NCBI GenBank assembly: GCA_020746875.1
Contig: JAGTJL010000001.1
Span: forward strand, 3,100,001 to 3,164,000
DNA length: 64,000 nucleotides
From: Rhexocercosporidium sp. MPI-PUGE-AT-0058
Lineage: Eukaryota; Ascomycota; Leotiomycetes; Helotiales
Reading direction: 5' to 3'
The notes below the pieces were generated by a model. The model did no database searches and was not told where the DNA came from. It saw nothing but the letters and a program-made list of their open reading frames with translations. Shown here piece after piece: positions 36,962-48,200 of this stretch. A program made the position numbers and the translations under genes. Position 1 is the stretch's first letter; each line of letters begins with the position of its first letter.

Positions 36962-39900
36962 TCACTGACTTAACACGCGTAAAGTTAGAAGTAGCTTGCC
37001 GTTAAGTGAGAAGGCGACCGAACTGACCGAGCTCGAGTGGCCCTTGAGCGTCTGCAGCGGCGCGCCTGTCGCGGCGTCCCAGAGCCGCACCGTCTCGTCG
37101 TGAGACCCAGATACGACCTGCTTGCCGTCAGGTGAGAAGGCGACCGACATGACGGAGCCCGAGTGGCCCTCGAGCGTCTACAGCAGCGTGCTTGTCGCAG
37201 CGTCCCAGAGCCGCACCGTCTTGTCGAGAGACCTAGACACGACCTGCTTGCCGTTAGGTGAGAAGGCGACCGAATTGACCTAGCTCGAGTGGCCTTTGAG
37301 CGTCTGCAGCGGCGCGCCTGTCGTAGCGTCTTAGAGCCGCACCGTCTTGTCGTAAGACCTAGACACGACCTACTTGCCGTCAGGTGAGAAGGCGACCGAA
37401 TTGACGTAGCTCGAGTGGCCCTCGAGCGTTTATAGCAGCGCATTCCAGTATGCTGGCACTTTTGGTTTCTATAGAATCTAATATGAGATATACTTTTTAA
37501 ATACTACTTAAACAAGACTCTTCTTTAAGCTAAAGACTAGTATTAAATAATACGATTAAAGAGGCGCTTATTTAATAACTAATCGATTGTATACAATAAA
37601 CCGTCTCGCATTATATATAAACGCGTATAAAGCATGATATTCGTCAGCTTATTATATTAAGGCATTTATTAATAATATTCTAGAAGTCGTATTATAACTT
37701 ACTTTAAGCTAATTCTCGAGCTTTATAATTATTTCGATATTATTTAATAGGCTTCTTAATAAGCTGAGCGCTTCTAGTTAGTGAATATAATTTACTCTTA
37801 AAAACTAATGAATTAAGCCATTATCTTTAAGCTTATTAATAATATATCTTTTGTCGTAGTTAAATAAATAATTAATTTAATAAAGACAAGAGTATTATAT
37901 TGCGGCGAGTGGATCTGGGACAGGCGGCTCGACCTCCTTAATTAGGAATCTAAGGGCGAATAATCCGTATATATCGCATTGAAGCGTTTTAGACATAACC
38001 TCGCGTAATCTTAAGAATATTATATAATTTACCTTAGCCTTACTAAAAGGAAACACTTTATTTAATGCCTTTTCGAGTAAAAAGTCCTTTGCCGATTAAT
38101 AAATGACGTAAGCGCGGTTCGCTCGTATAATAAGGAAAGAGTTACATTTATTAATAACCTTTATAATACTATCGAAATTAATAGAGATTTTCTTAAGCAA
38201 ATTAAAGAGGGCCCCTACCTCGAGCAGATAGAGTAGGCGGTACGCAAGAATTATAATAGAAAAGATAAGACGGCAGAACTTAAGATTTTTACGTTATAAT
38301 TATTTAACTTTACGTAATATTTAATTATAAAGCGGTTTTAAATCTAGCGGTATATCTTAAAGTACATCGAGCACGTCCTAGCTCTCTATAGACTTAAGCT
38401 CCTTTAGCACAAGAGTTGCTTAAAGAAATGTCCTACTAGCCTTAGCGTATATTTGACCTCGAACTGTCTCTTGTAGCGCGCTATCGTCCGTAATAAGTAA
38501 AAGCTAAGAAACTTTTAAATTAATAAACAGCTCGACGGCACGAGAAACACGCTCTTCGTTAAGCTTAAGGCTGAGCTTTATTTATATATTCAGCCGCGAC
38601 TCAATATTAGGTTAATTGCGGCTCGATATAATCTATTTCACGCGAAGAGAGATTAAGGCAATTCGATTAATGAAATCTAAAAGCTGGTAAAGGTTTATTT
38701 CGTATTCGTCGAGCGCATCGATGATTAAGTAAATGCTCTTTAAGCTTAAGTCTTATAAAATACTTATAAAAATTTCAGATAATATAACTTATACGTTTAT
38801 ATTTTTAAAGAGGACCTTGCTAGCGTTATTATACTTTTCTTGCACGTGCGAAACAAGTAATAATTATTAATTAATAAGTAAGTAAATTAAGCCGCGAAGC
38901 ACGGCTATCGCATTATTAATACGCGAATTAATAGCCTAGCAGAAAAAGTACGATAATAACGTAGTTGCCTTCTCGTTTCTTAGCTTCGTTAAAAGACTTA
39001 ATTTATTAATAATGCCGTAAATAAGTATAGTCTTGCCTTTACCGAGGTTACCTTTAATTTAAAATAGCCGGCTCCGTTTGTCGTCGTACTATTATTGAAA
39101 ATCGGGATATTCGAGGATCTATTAATAAGAGTCTCGCAATAGCCCGCCTTTTGTGTCCTCGATCCGCTTTTTGTCCTCGCGGGGATTTATTATCCGTAAG
39201 TCTTATATATAGCTTCGACTTTGAGGGTCGAGTAGGTTCTATTTGGTTTTTTATAAAGAATTATTAATAGATAGCTAAAGATAAAGTAGTTTATTATATA
39301 TTTACTTATTAATAAGTTCTAAATCTCCTTTTTAAATCGTTTAAACGCGTACTCTTTTTCTTTGCCGTAAATAAGTAATAAATAAATATTAAATATGCTT
39401 AATAATAAGTACGCCTTGTCTTCGGGGCGTGTTATTTGGCGATTTTCTGCTTACGACAATCGTTCCTCAATACTGAACTGTAATAAAAGGGCTCCCTCGA
39501 GTGCTAAGATTAGAATTCTTATTACTTTTTGAATTTGACGCCTTAGTATTTCCTTATCTTTTAGTCGCTTGCCTTATTAAGAGAAGAATTTAATTACGCG
39601 TAGTATAAGGAGCTCTTAAAGTATTTAGCCTTATGTAAACTATTCGTTATTTCGGAAAATAAATTCCTAAGTATATTTAATAAATATATTATTTACTTAT
39701 TACTTTAGTATCGAAACATTTAATAAATAAACGTAATATCTGGCCGCATCTCGGTACCAGCGAAACATCGAATTAAGGGCCTCTACGAGCTCGGTGCTAC
39801 TCGATTTGTCGATATAACATATGTTTATCTAAAAGTATTTTAAGCTATCACCCTTAGCTTATTCTCCGCAAAATCGAATCTTCTCGTAGCCAGCTTTCTT

Positions 39901-40044
39901 TATGCCGATTCCCTTTTGTAAATCTTTAAACGTCGCCTCTTCTGTTCCTTACTTATGTAAGAGGATTGCGTACTCGGGTATAGCGTTGTCGAAGAACTCG
40001 GTCAGGCTGAAATTGCTATCGCTGTTGTACTATAGCAGACGCAT
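36962..40044 (-). pseudogene. HET-NACHT-WD40 NOD-like receptor (HNWD/het-E type)
   Basis: Minus strand, read with RIP stops. A HET domain starts at 40,044 (MRLLQYNSDSNFSLTEFF, with a stop at the Gln; AIPEYAILLHK, TFKDLQKGIGIKKAGYEKIR, YIDKSSSTELVEALNSMFRW). A NACHT domain follows: DKKRIEDTKGGLLRDSY near 39,150, Walker A GNLGKGKT at 39,029-39,052 (family GDPGKGKT, both changes RIP-type), SLLTKLRNEKATTLLSYF, and Walker B YLIIDALDE near 38,720. PKVPAYWNALL-TLEGHSS joins it to four 42-residue WD40 repeats ([29 protein letters not shown]). In fungi these NLRs trigger cell death in heterokaryon incompatibility. Five stops fall in the first WD units, none in the last. Inverted repeats bracket the gene. 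Confidence 0.85.
36985..37443 (-). repeat. Four tandem 126-bp WD40 repeat units
   Basis: Equivalent points (GTGGCC on the plus strand) fall at 37,037, 37,163, 37,289 and 37,415, exactly 126 bp apart. Each encodes one 42-residue WD40 repeat. GC content is much higher than in the surrounding sequence. Confidence 0.92.
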
Positions 40045-40573
40045 TCTTCGGCTAGGTTCGATCGCACGAGGGAGGGTTCTTGATAGCTGTTAAGCCGTTG
40101 AAACAGCATCGATTTGAGTGAGGTGAAGCTTGGAGAAGACGTCGTGTTGAGCCTGGCGCACTTAGCTGGGCGGCAGCCTCGCGGCAATAGCATCTTCGTA
40201 CATCACTAGAAGCGCGCAAGACCTGCCAGTCGCGCAACCTCGAATTCTGGAAGCTATAGGGATAAGATATTCGAAACCGCTTTCGATTGATTTTAATCTT
40301 ATCGCTGAAAGGGAGCCGAAGTAATTGGAGAGTGGATGATAGAAACAAAAACCTAAGATTCTGTACTTATCTTTAATCTTTGTAATTTAAGCCTCTGGCC
40401 TTGAATCTTAGGCAGTAACCTCTTTAGGCAACAGCTCTCCATTGCTTCGGACCAGTGATTACATAAGTGAGCCTTGGCGTGGATGTAGCACGTGCGGTAT
40501 TATGCCCCAGATCTCCACTCGCTTTAATCCGAGGTACGGAAGTACGAAAGGTACCGACTTGAGTGGCGATCTT

Positions 40574-40736
40574 GTACGGAAGGGGGTTTCCAGTGGGTCT
40601 CGTCACCCCCCAGTTTCTGCCTTAACATATAAGGAAACTTGTGGAGAAAATTCTAGAATTTCAGATTATTGATTGGAAGAATTACCTTACTGCCGTACAA
40701 GGGGTGACGAGACCCACTGGAAACCCCCTTCCGTAC
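40574..40736. repeat. Perfect 36-bp inverted repeat with 91-bp loop
   Basis: Arms 40,574-40,609 (GTACGGAAGGGGGTTTCC...) and 40,701-40,736 are exact reverse complements. Possible MITE or hairpin. It ends six bases before the foldback element at 40,743. Confidence 0.85.
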
Positions 40737-40742
40737 TGTATA

Positions 40743-41458
40743 AGTCCTCACCCCACCATTCGGGCCACCCCCCATTTCGGGCCACCCATTTACCGCAAAA
40801 ACGGCGATTTTGAGCTATTAATATCTCCACGAAATATTAATAAAAATTGATGAAATTAATAATATGCAATATTTATATATATGTTACTTCAAATATAATA
40901 TATAAGCTAGTTCCAATTAGGTAATTCTCCTAGATTTAGAATTTAAAAAACACCGTACAAAAGTGACTAAAATTAATTTATAATTAAACGAATATAAATA
41001 CTTTAAAAAAGGACGATAATAATCGATAAGACTACTGATTTAAGATTTTCAGTTATTAAATAATTCTATTAGTAGTTGTTAATATACATTAGAATAACCC
41101 TTTTTAGACCCTTGTAAAACAGTTATTTTAAAATTATAATACAACTACTAATAGAATCGCTTAATAATAAAAAATCTGTTATAAGGACTTCATTTATTAT
41201 TATATATATTAATTTCAAAGACTTATAACTATAGAATTAAAAGTTATTTTTAGTTACTTTTATATGGTGTTTTTTAAATTTTAAATTAACCAAAACTACC
41301 CGATTGAAACTAGCTTAAAATAAATAAGCGAGGTCGTATATATACTATTAGCTTACATTTTTAATTTGGTGTATTTTATTAATGTTTTATAAAAATATTA
41401 TTAAGTGAAAATCGTTGATTTTGGTGTAAAGGGTGGCCCGAATGGTGGGGTGGGGACT
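40743..41458. mobile_element. 716-bp foldback element (TA target, Tc1/mariner-type MITE)
   Basis: Terminal inverted repeats of 28 bp with one mismatch: AGTCCTCACCCCACCATTCG... at 40,743 and its complement ending GGGTGGGGACT at 41,458. Each end is flanked by TA (40,741-40,742 and 41,459-41,460), the target duplication of the Tc1/mariner group. The inside is also one long imperfect palindrome: TAAGCTAGTTCCAATTAGG...AAAAAACACC pairs with GGTGTTTTTT...AACTAGCTTA, and TTCTATTAGTAGTTGT pairs with ACAACTACTAATAGAA near the centre at about 41,100. No coding capacity, so it would need a transposase from elsewhere. Confidence 0.8.
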
Positions 41459-41779
41459 TACTCAGTAAATCTGCACGCCACAGCCGCCACAAGAATGTTG
41501 ACGATCTGCCGTATAGAAGAAAGGCTAAAAAGCTCGGCCAAGACCCTTCTATGAGTTTAAGAGACGATATAAGCTCGTTGGTGCAGCTGTAGTAAAGAAA
41601 GTCTGGAACTCTATAAAAGGAGACTATTTGCAAATCAGTCATAGGGCGATGACGCAAACGGAATTTTTCTAGGTAGAGGCATTTAGGATGTTCGGGAGTG
41701 ACCACGGAATATAACTTATAAAAAATAATAAAACATATTGCGTTGTGCACCAATTTTACAATGCTTGAATTCAAAGTAT

Positions 41780-41966
41780 CTATCATTTTTTTCCGGCACA
41801 TAGGGTTTTAGTTAAGGATTGGAAGAAGAAGTGATAGCAGCATGCTTGATTGTAGAAGCTGGCTGCTTAGGTGTTCTTATATAGACAAGAGACTGTAGCT
41901 GCCTGGCTAGGCAGCCACACGTGATCAGGGATCCAACAGTTTTCCGGCACGCAGGGATGGACGTTA
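41780..41966 (+). repeat. Flanking repeat (right copy)
   Basis: Begins CATTTTTTTCCGGCACATAGG and ends TTTTCCGGCACGCAGG followed by ATGGACGTTA. It carries a TTTTCCGGCACRYAGG direct repeat at both its own ends and is present inverted at 36,260-36,530. This copy is hardly RIP-mutated. Confidence 0.75.
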
Positions 41967-42524
41967 AGATCAATCACAACGCGATCGGTACTCCAAACAC
42001 ACTCCAGCACCAACAATTTTCACCGCAGCACGACCTCCGAAATGGGTGAGACCATTGAGAATCGCACATCGTCCTAGCGTGTATAACCTGCGAAAAAGTC
42101 ATTCTGCTCTCAAGGACCGACGAAGGTCAAAAGACGGCTCGAACAACTTTACAGAACGTCATCGATCTTCTGCCACTCGAAAATATCGATTCCGATCATT
42201 GGAAAAATCGCGACATGATGAACAGTCTGTTCTTGCTCACAGTCTGCTCTTCGTGCAGCAAGTCGTCGTCGTGGAAGACTCTATCGATAAACAGGAGATA
42301 TATCGAAACATGGCAGCCTTATCTGGCTATGCGGGCATTTCTAGAAGGGGATCTTACACTGCTGGGGTCGTCGATAAGCATGGTGCATTACGAAGACGTT
42401 AGAGATGTTATGGGTACCGCCTGTGTGGTTCGGAGCGTCGAAGTGAATCCTACACCAGAAGCTGCAGCACAAGTCCAGCCCTATCTTCGGGGTGGATTTC
42501 TCTAGTCCTAGCTCTGATATTTTC
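41967..42524. other. Base-balanced island, no supported gene
   Basis: Several overlapping plus-strand frames, none with a domain. The start of the unknown-family relic lies just beyond, on the minus strand. Confidence 0.35.
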
Positions 42525-42745
42525 ACACTGGGAGATCTGCCACCGTCATAGTGGATACATACAGGGTTATTCTTGTCATATTGCTTGTCTACTTCCCAAC
42601 CACTTAGTCGGAGAAGTGGTAATGCACGTTCGGCGGCCTGGCTGGCTGGTTCAGCAGCTGTGCCGGCCCTGGGGCTTTCCAAAGTCGAAAACTCGAGGTT
42701 TGAGGCCCAATTGCCGTTCAGTCAGTCAAAGTCGGTACTTTCCAT
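42525..42745 (-). pseudogene. 5' fragment of an unknown fungal protein family
   Basis: Minus-strand ATG at 42,745: MESTDFD, TGA stop, LNGNWASNLEFSTLES, AERALPLLRLSGWEVDKQYD, KNNPVCIHYD. The 'W..DK.YD..PP.CIHY' block resembles uncharacterised proteins common in fungal genomes. The TGA sits where TGG (Trp) would be expected, a RIP-type change. Downstream sequence does not continue the family recognisably. Confidence 0.35.
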
Positions 42746-43923
42746 GTTGGCATGCCTTCCGAGTTGATAAAGGCAGAGGCAAAGAGGAAAGATCGTTGCC
42801 ACTGTTCATGAAAAAAGGACAAGTGGCCAGTTCCTCAGAGTTTCTACGGGCTTCTACGGGCTTCCATGAGAGGCCCCTCGTTCAGAGGTACCAAGCGAAG
42901 CTCCGCCATGCACTGCAGCAGCGGAAGGATCTGAAGAGAGCTTGAGGAGGAGTATGTAAGGAGTCAATCACAATCAATATCCCAGTTCCAATCATGCTTT
43001 GAAGTTATCAAACTGCTTAAGCGAGTGACCATGAGAATCGACATGTCACGCGTTGACTTCGCTTAATTGTTTACTTTGCGTTTCGCATCTGAAACAGTAA
43101 TGTATATCTGGTGCTATGTGAGTGGTGTACGTAACTCAGGTCTATTTAAGTATTAACTTCTTTTCTCTCATTCTGCTTTAATTCTATTAAATAACGCAAT
43201 TTATAATAACACATATAAGTAGTACCGTTCTATATTTCTTTCCTAGTCTATATTTATATAATTTAAATTAAACCACTCCTTGTAAATCCTGTAGCGGCGC
43301 TACCGCCAGCCCTTGGCTAATACGGCTCCATAAGTTGTGGATTTTTTAGACGAAGAAATAGCCGAGGAAGCACTTAAGCTATTTACCCTCTTTCATCCCG
43401 CCACGCTTTTATTACTTACGTTATAAATAGTTTACTAAACCTTATTTTTATTACGTCTGCAAAGAACCACTTAGGCTCTATATCACCTGATTTCCTTATT
43501 ACTAGTATTGTTATTAAATGTTTCTATATAGTCTTCCTTATCATTTCCCCCGTTTAAATATTCTTCTGGATTAAAAGGATCTGTCTCACACTTGCAATTG
43601 CCACCAGCTTTAGTTCTTTTTAATTATAACCTTTAAATTCACTAATTTCTAATAATATAAGCATATTTAAACAATTAATATCTACTTCCTTATAATTTAA
43701 TAAGGCCTTTAATTCATATATAAATAATTATAAGTTCTTAGGACTTAGACACGCCAGAAGAATTCGGCGACTATTCTTAGCCCAGAATATTATTATTATA
43801 TACTTATAAATAAATTTACTAGGATTTTCGCGATCTTTTGAAATAACAAAACCCGGAGGCGGTAGGTCTATTACCAATCTTCTTATTACAAATGTAGTAG
43901 GGGCACCGGGAAGTCCGGTGTCG
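42746..43923. other. Interval without a supported gene
   Basis: Balanced composition to about 43,130, then AT-rich. CTGTAGCGGCGCTACCGCC near 43,290 may be the edge of an LTR-type repeat, not proven. Confidence 0.35.
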
Positions 43924-44238
43924 GTTTGATTTTAGGTGGTTTGATTCTGGGTGGTTTAATTTTATATTATTTGATTTTAGGTTGTTTAATTTTAGAATAA
44001 TTAATTCGGGGTTGTTTAACTTTAGATTGTTTGATTTTAGGATGTTTAATTTTGAGTTATTTAATTTTAAGATAGTTAATTCAGGGTTGTTTAACTTTGG
44101 GTTATTTAATTTTGGGATGTTTAATTCGGGGTTATTTAACTTTAAGTTATTTAATTTTAGAATGTTTAATTCGGGGTTATTTAATTTTGGGATATTTAAT
44201 TCGGGGTTATTTAATTTTAGGTTATTTAATTCAGGGTT
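43924..44238. repeat. 15-bp minisatellite, about 21 units
   Basis: Units of the type GGTTATTTAATTTTG with variants (GATGTTTAATTCGGG). Period 15 keeps frame, so all three frames on each strand repeat with five codons. Confidence 0.88.
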
Positions 44239-44729
44239 TGAGTTCCGTTATTAAATAAACTCTAACTCATTCTATCTTCGCTTTTCATTCCCAAACCTAA
44301 TTCATTTAATAATAGGTCGTTCTTCTCTAAGTATATGGCCATTAGTAATGTACTATAGTTATAATATAGGCATTTAGTTACAACTCTATTACTTTCTATT
44401 TATGTCTTAAGATATCGCCTTCTCACTATATGACTATAAGTAATCATAACCGGGTATTCAAGTCCTTTCACGGGATTATCGACAGCTAATGGCTTTTCAT
44501 ATCCCGTACAAATAGCTTTATTAAAAGTCAATTCCTCGCGCAGTATAAGTCTAAAAACATATGAGTTTCGAAATAACGTAACGAATGCATTTGTGGACTC
44601 GGGCGGTACCTCGGGAAAAAAGTAATTCGCAGTAGTATTTTTTCTATAGCCTGCTAAGGCTATAATAAACGCTATAAGCTATCCTAAGGGAATTAGAAAG
44701 TCGGTTAGTAAGAATGGGTTCGGCGGAGG

Positions 44730-45085
44730 AGGGTTCCCTTGAGGGGGAGAGTGAGCGGGTTAAGCGGGTTTATTAGGGGGAGGAGGGTTTCCTTGGGGAG
44801 GGTTTCCTTGAGGAGGGCTTCCTTGAGGAGGAGGGCCCCCTTGAGATGGTTGTTTAGCGGTGTGAGCGGGTTCATTAAGGGGGGGAGGGTTCCCTTAAGA
44901 TGGTTATTGAGTGGTATGAGCGGGTTAATTGAGGGGAGGAGGGTTCCCTTGAGATGGTTGTTGAGCGGTGTGAGAGGGTTTATTAAGGGGAGGAGGGTTC
45001 CCTTAAGGGGGAGCGTTCCCTTGAGATGGTTATTAAGTAGTATAAGCGGGTTCATTAAGGGGAAGAGGGTTCCCTTGAGGGTGCT
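44730..45085. repeat. G/T-rich minisatellite (GGAGGGTTCCCTTGAGATGG type)
   Basis: Units of roughly 55-60 bp plus shorter GGAGGGCTTCCTTGA sub-units. They encode the Pro/Gln repeats of the minus-strand relic. Confidence 0.8.
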
Positions 45086-45260
45086 GCTGAGGAGATTAAG
45101 CGGCCCGAGCTAGTTAGTTATCTTTAGTTCTTTAGTCATCAAGTCCTGTTTCTCTTACTTTCTGAGCTTTTACATCCGCTATCTCTTTAGCTCTGACTTC
45201 GGTGCCAACCTTATTAATGCATTAACTTGGAATATTACCTTCTTGGTTTTTACTATTAAT

Positions 45261-48200
45261 AACCCAAGAGTACTCTATATTAATCCTATCGACAGTCTTA
45301 GACTTAAAAAGTACGACATTAACCTACTCCCTTTTAAACATACTGAGATTATCGGAGCCTCTTCTTAAATAGTTTCTTCGAATTAATACGCGGTGCTTGT
45401 TAAAGAGACGTAGGTTTGGATGCTATAGAAGGGTTTGAGAGGGTTGTACTGGAGGCTGCAGAGTGCGATTGTCTTAAGAAGGTTGTGGTAGAAGAGAACT
45501 TCCTTAAGGTTATTACTCCTTAGCACTTCCTTCAGGAGGTGGTACGGGAGAACCTCTAAAGAACCCCAAGCCCCATTGATTTTTTATAGCAGTTAATAAA
45601 ACAGCTTATTTATTGACTTAAGGTCTTTGCTTCGGTACATTCTCTTAAGGAGTCGAAGAATCTCTGCGATTACCCTTAAGGAATTTGCTTATTAAGCTTA
45701 AGAGGCCAGCTTAAGAGCTTAATAGCGAGCCTTGCCGTAAGCCTTAGGGCCCTTACTGCGAGCTCTAGCGCCCTTAGAATAGTCCGAACGCGGTAGACCT
45801 TTTTTAAGAGCTTTATTAAAAGCTTTATTAAAAGCTAAAGCTTTATTACGAGTTTTATACAGAAAAACCTTCGAAGACTTACTGTCCTTTAGCTTATTAA
45901 ACCTTTTAACTTATACCTTAAAATAGGCCTAATTAAGATATTAATAAATTACTCTCGCTTAATTAACTAAGAGAATTTTTTACTTTATCGCGCCTTTTAT
46001 ACCGGGCGGCTCGTAGTAAATCTAGCATATTAGCTTTTAAATCTTTAATCCCTTATCCTATTAACTTTTTTACATTATTTTTTAACATATTATAAATACG
46101 AATTCCCGTAATACATTTTTGTAAAACGGCATAAAAAGGTATAAGAAGGGTTTAAGTATTTATATATTAATATTAAATTAAAAAAATAAGTTTATTTACA
46201 AAAACGGCAATTTATAATTCTAGATTTAGGCTAGCGTAGCTAATAGTTTCAAAATCTAAATATAAGATCCGAAAAAAGAAAAAGCTTTTTAACGAAATAT
46301 ACTTAATAATTATAATTTAATAATTAAAACAAAATATATAGCTCAGCAATTAAGTCACAGCCTTAAGTCGATGGTCGAGTCTGCATTTCGCGTCGCTACT
46401 TAATATAAACGTTCCACTTAAAATCCTCATAATAATTACTGCTAAGCTCTTTATTTAAGATTTATTAAACTTTAGACTTACTTTATAATAATTCGCACGA
46501 GCGAAATTACTACTTATTTTATGCTATAGACTTTCTATTTTAAACACTAAATACGATATTAAAAAGATCTTATAACTATTATAAAGCTTAAGCATTTAGT
46601 ATAATTTAAAATCGCTACCAATTTATTACGCAGAAGAGTCATCATTTAAAACCCATAATATTATTAATATACGCTTTAATAATTACTTAAAATCTAATAT
46701 TATAAAAATTAATAATCTTTATGAAATATCTTAAAAACTTAATTACTTATTTTAAAGTCTTTAAATCTATAAAAAATTTACATTTTAAGTACGTATAATC
46801 TCGTCTAAAACCAGCTTAAGAAATTAAAAAGATTATATAATATTATTAAGTTCTGTTTATATTCCTTAAACAAAATATCGCACACTTTCAAATTAATAAT
46901 AAAAGCTTTAAGCCTTAGTCTACTTAAGCTTAAAAGTCTTAATATTTATAATTACTTTAGTCCTAATTCAATTAACATCAGAAACCCGCTATTACTTATA
47001 TACGTACAAGCCTTAAAGATTAAGGACTTCAAACTTAATAAAAACGAATTATAAATTAATCAGTTTTTAAGCTATTTCCCGTATATTCAGAGTTTATTTA
47101 TTTTTTATAAAACTTAAGGTCTATATATAAATACTTTAGAATCGATTTACTGGCTATTATTAAATGTTTTAAAAATATATAAATTATAGACTATTAAGTA
47201 AGAGTTTTTTATTATATATAAAACGCATTACGCTAACTTGTCCGAAATCGGTTTTCATAACTACGCATTAACGGATGGCTTTTGACGCAATCTTTTCACT
47301 AAGCTCAGGAGCTTAGGAAAAGCTGTGTAAATAACAATAAGTAGGGAATTATATAAAAGAATAAGCGAGGCAACAATTAAAATAAATTTTATTACATTAA
47401 AAAGTCTTAAGAATTTCATAAAAAACCCCAGATTAAGATAGCTATTTAATTAGACCTATACTATTTGTCGAGTCTTTAAATAGAATAATTAAATTTTATA
47501 CTTAAAAACTAAAATCCAGAATCGGGTTTCGGTTACCGGGACGCTCGAACTCGATAGAACCTAAGCTCAAATTCCCGAATTAAACAGAAAAGTATTTATA
47601 AATTTAAGTCATTTTCTTATTATATTATCTTAAGTATACTCTTTAAACAGTCTTTAATAATATATTTAATTTAAAATACTTAGTATTTTACCCGTTATCG
47701 TAATAATAAACAAAGCAATGTCTTTTATTTAAGCTAGCAGCTTTTAAGACATCGGGATGTTTTAAAGAAACTCTATACTTTAGTAAATACTAATTATTGA
47801 ATATTTATAAAGAGCTAGGTGTTATTATACCCGTTCTCCGCGAGGACTTTATAGCTAAGGCCGCGCACGACTATATATATAATATATATAAACAACCTTT
47901 AGTTAAAAATTTATATAATAAAGAATTTAATTACTTAGTTATACTTTTTTATAGTTATATATTTAAACGTCATTATATCGAGCTAAATATTAAAGCTGCA
48001 ACTTTATTACGTTATTTAATATATAAAAATCCTTTAAAAAGAATGTCTTAAAGAATTTACTATCTATTTAATGTAAAAGCTATTCTACACGGCAGATTTC
48101 ACGAAGTTATAAAAAAACCACCTCGACAAGAAGTATCCTTAAATAAATTAAGAATTTAAAAACCCCTTCCTTAAGCATATATAAATACTTAAGTCTAAAG

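Larger units (their letters stand above)
43924..45260 (-). pseudogene. Repeat-rich protein gene: Pro/Gln repeats, central domain, Gln/Asn pentapeptide repeats
   Basis: One minus-strand frame (codon starts in the same phase throughout) can be followed from about 45,260 to 43,924. It reads VGTEVRAKEIADVKAQKVRE; then Pro/Gln-rich repeats (PSQGNPPPLN, EPAHTA; 45,060-44,730); a non-repetitive part with long stop-free runs (LILREELTFNKAICTGYEKP, LAVDNPVKGLEYPVMITYSH, LLMAIYLEKNDLLLNELGLG); and about 21 pentapeptide units (44,238-43,924) of the form (P/Q)N-stop-I(T/S). Almost all stops are TAA where CAA (Gln) fits the repeat pattern, so RIP has erased Gln codons and the ancestral tail was Gln/Asn-rich. 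Family unknown. Confidence 0.55.

Noticed and set aside
42046..42505. Overlapping plus-strand frames in the balanced island
   Set aside because: No recognised family and in-frame stops limit extension.
43982..44254. Plus-strand frame of LFNFG pentapeptides, like a pentapeptide-repeat protein
   Set aside because: The 15-bp period leaves this frame open by chance; the minus frame links in phase to two other coding-like regions.
44705..45113. Open Leu/Pro and Arg/Gly repeat frames on both strands
   Set aside because: By-products of the minisatellite. The Pro/Gln frame on the minus strand explains the TAA stops better.
46340..46440. tRNA-like string near GCTCAGCAATTAAGTC
   Set aside because: No acceptor stem or anticodon arm can be formed.
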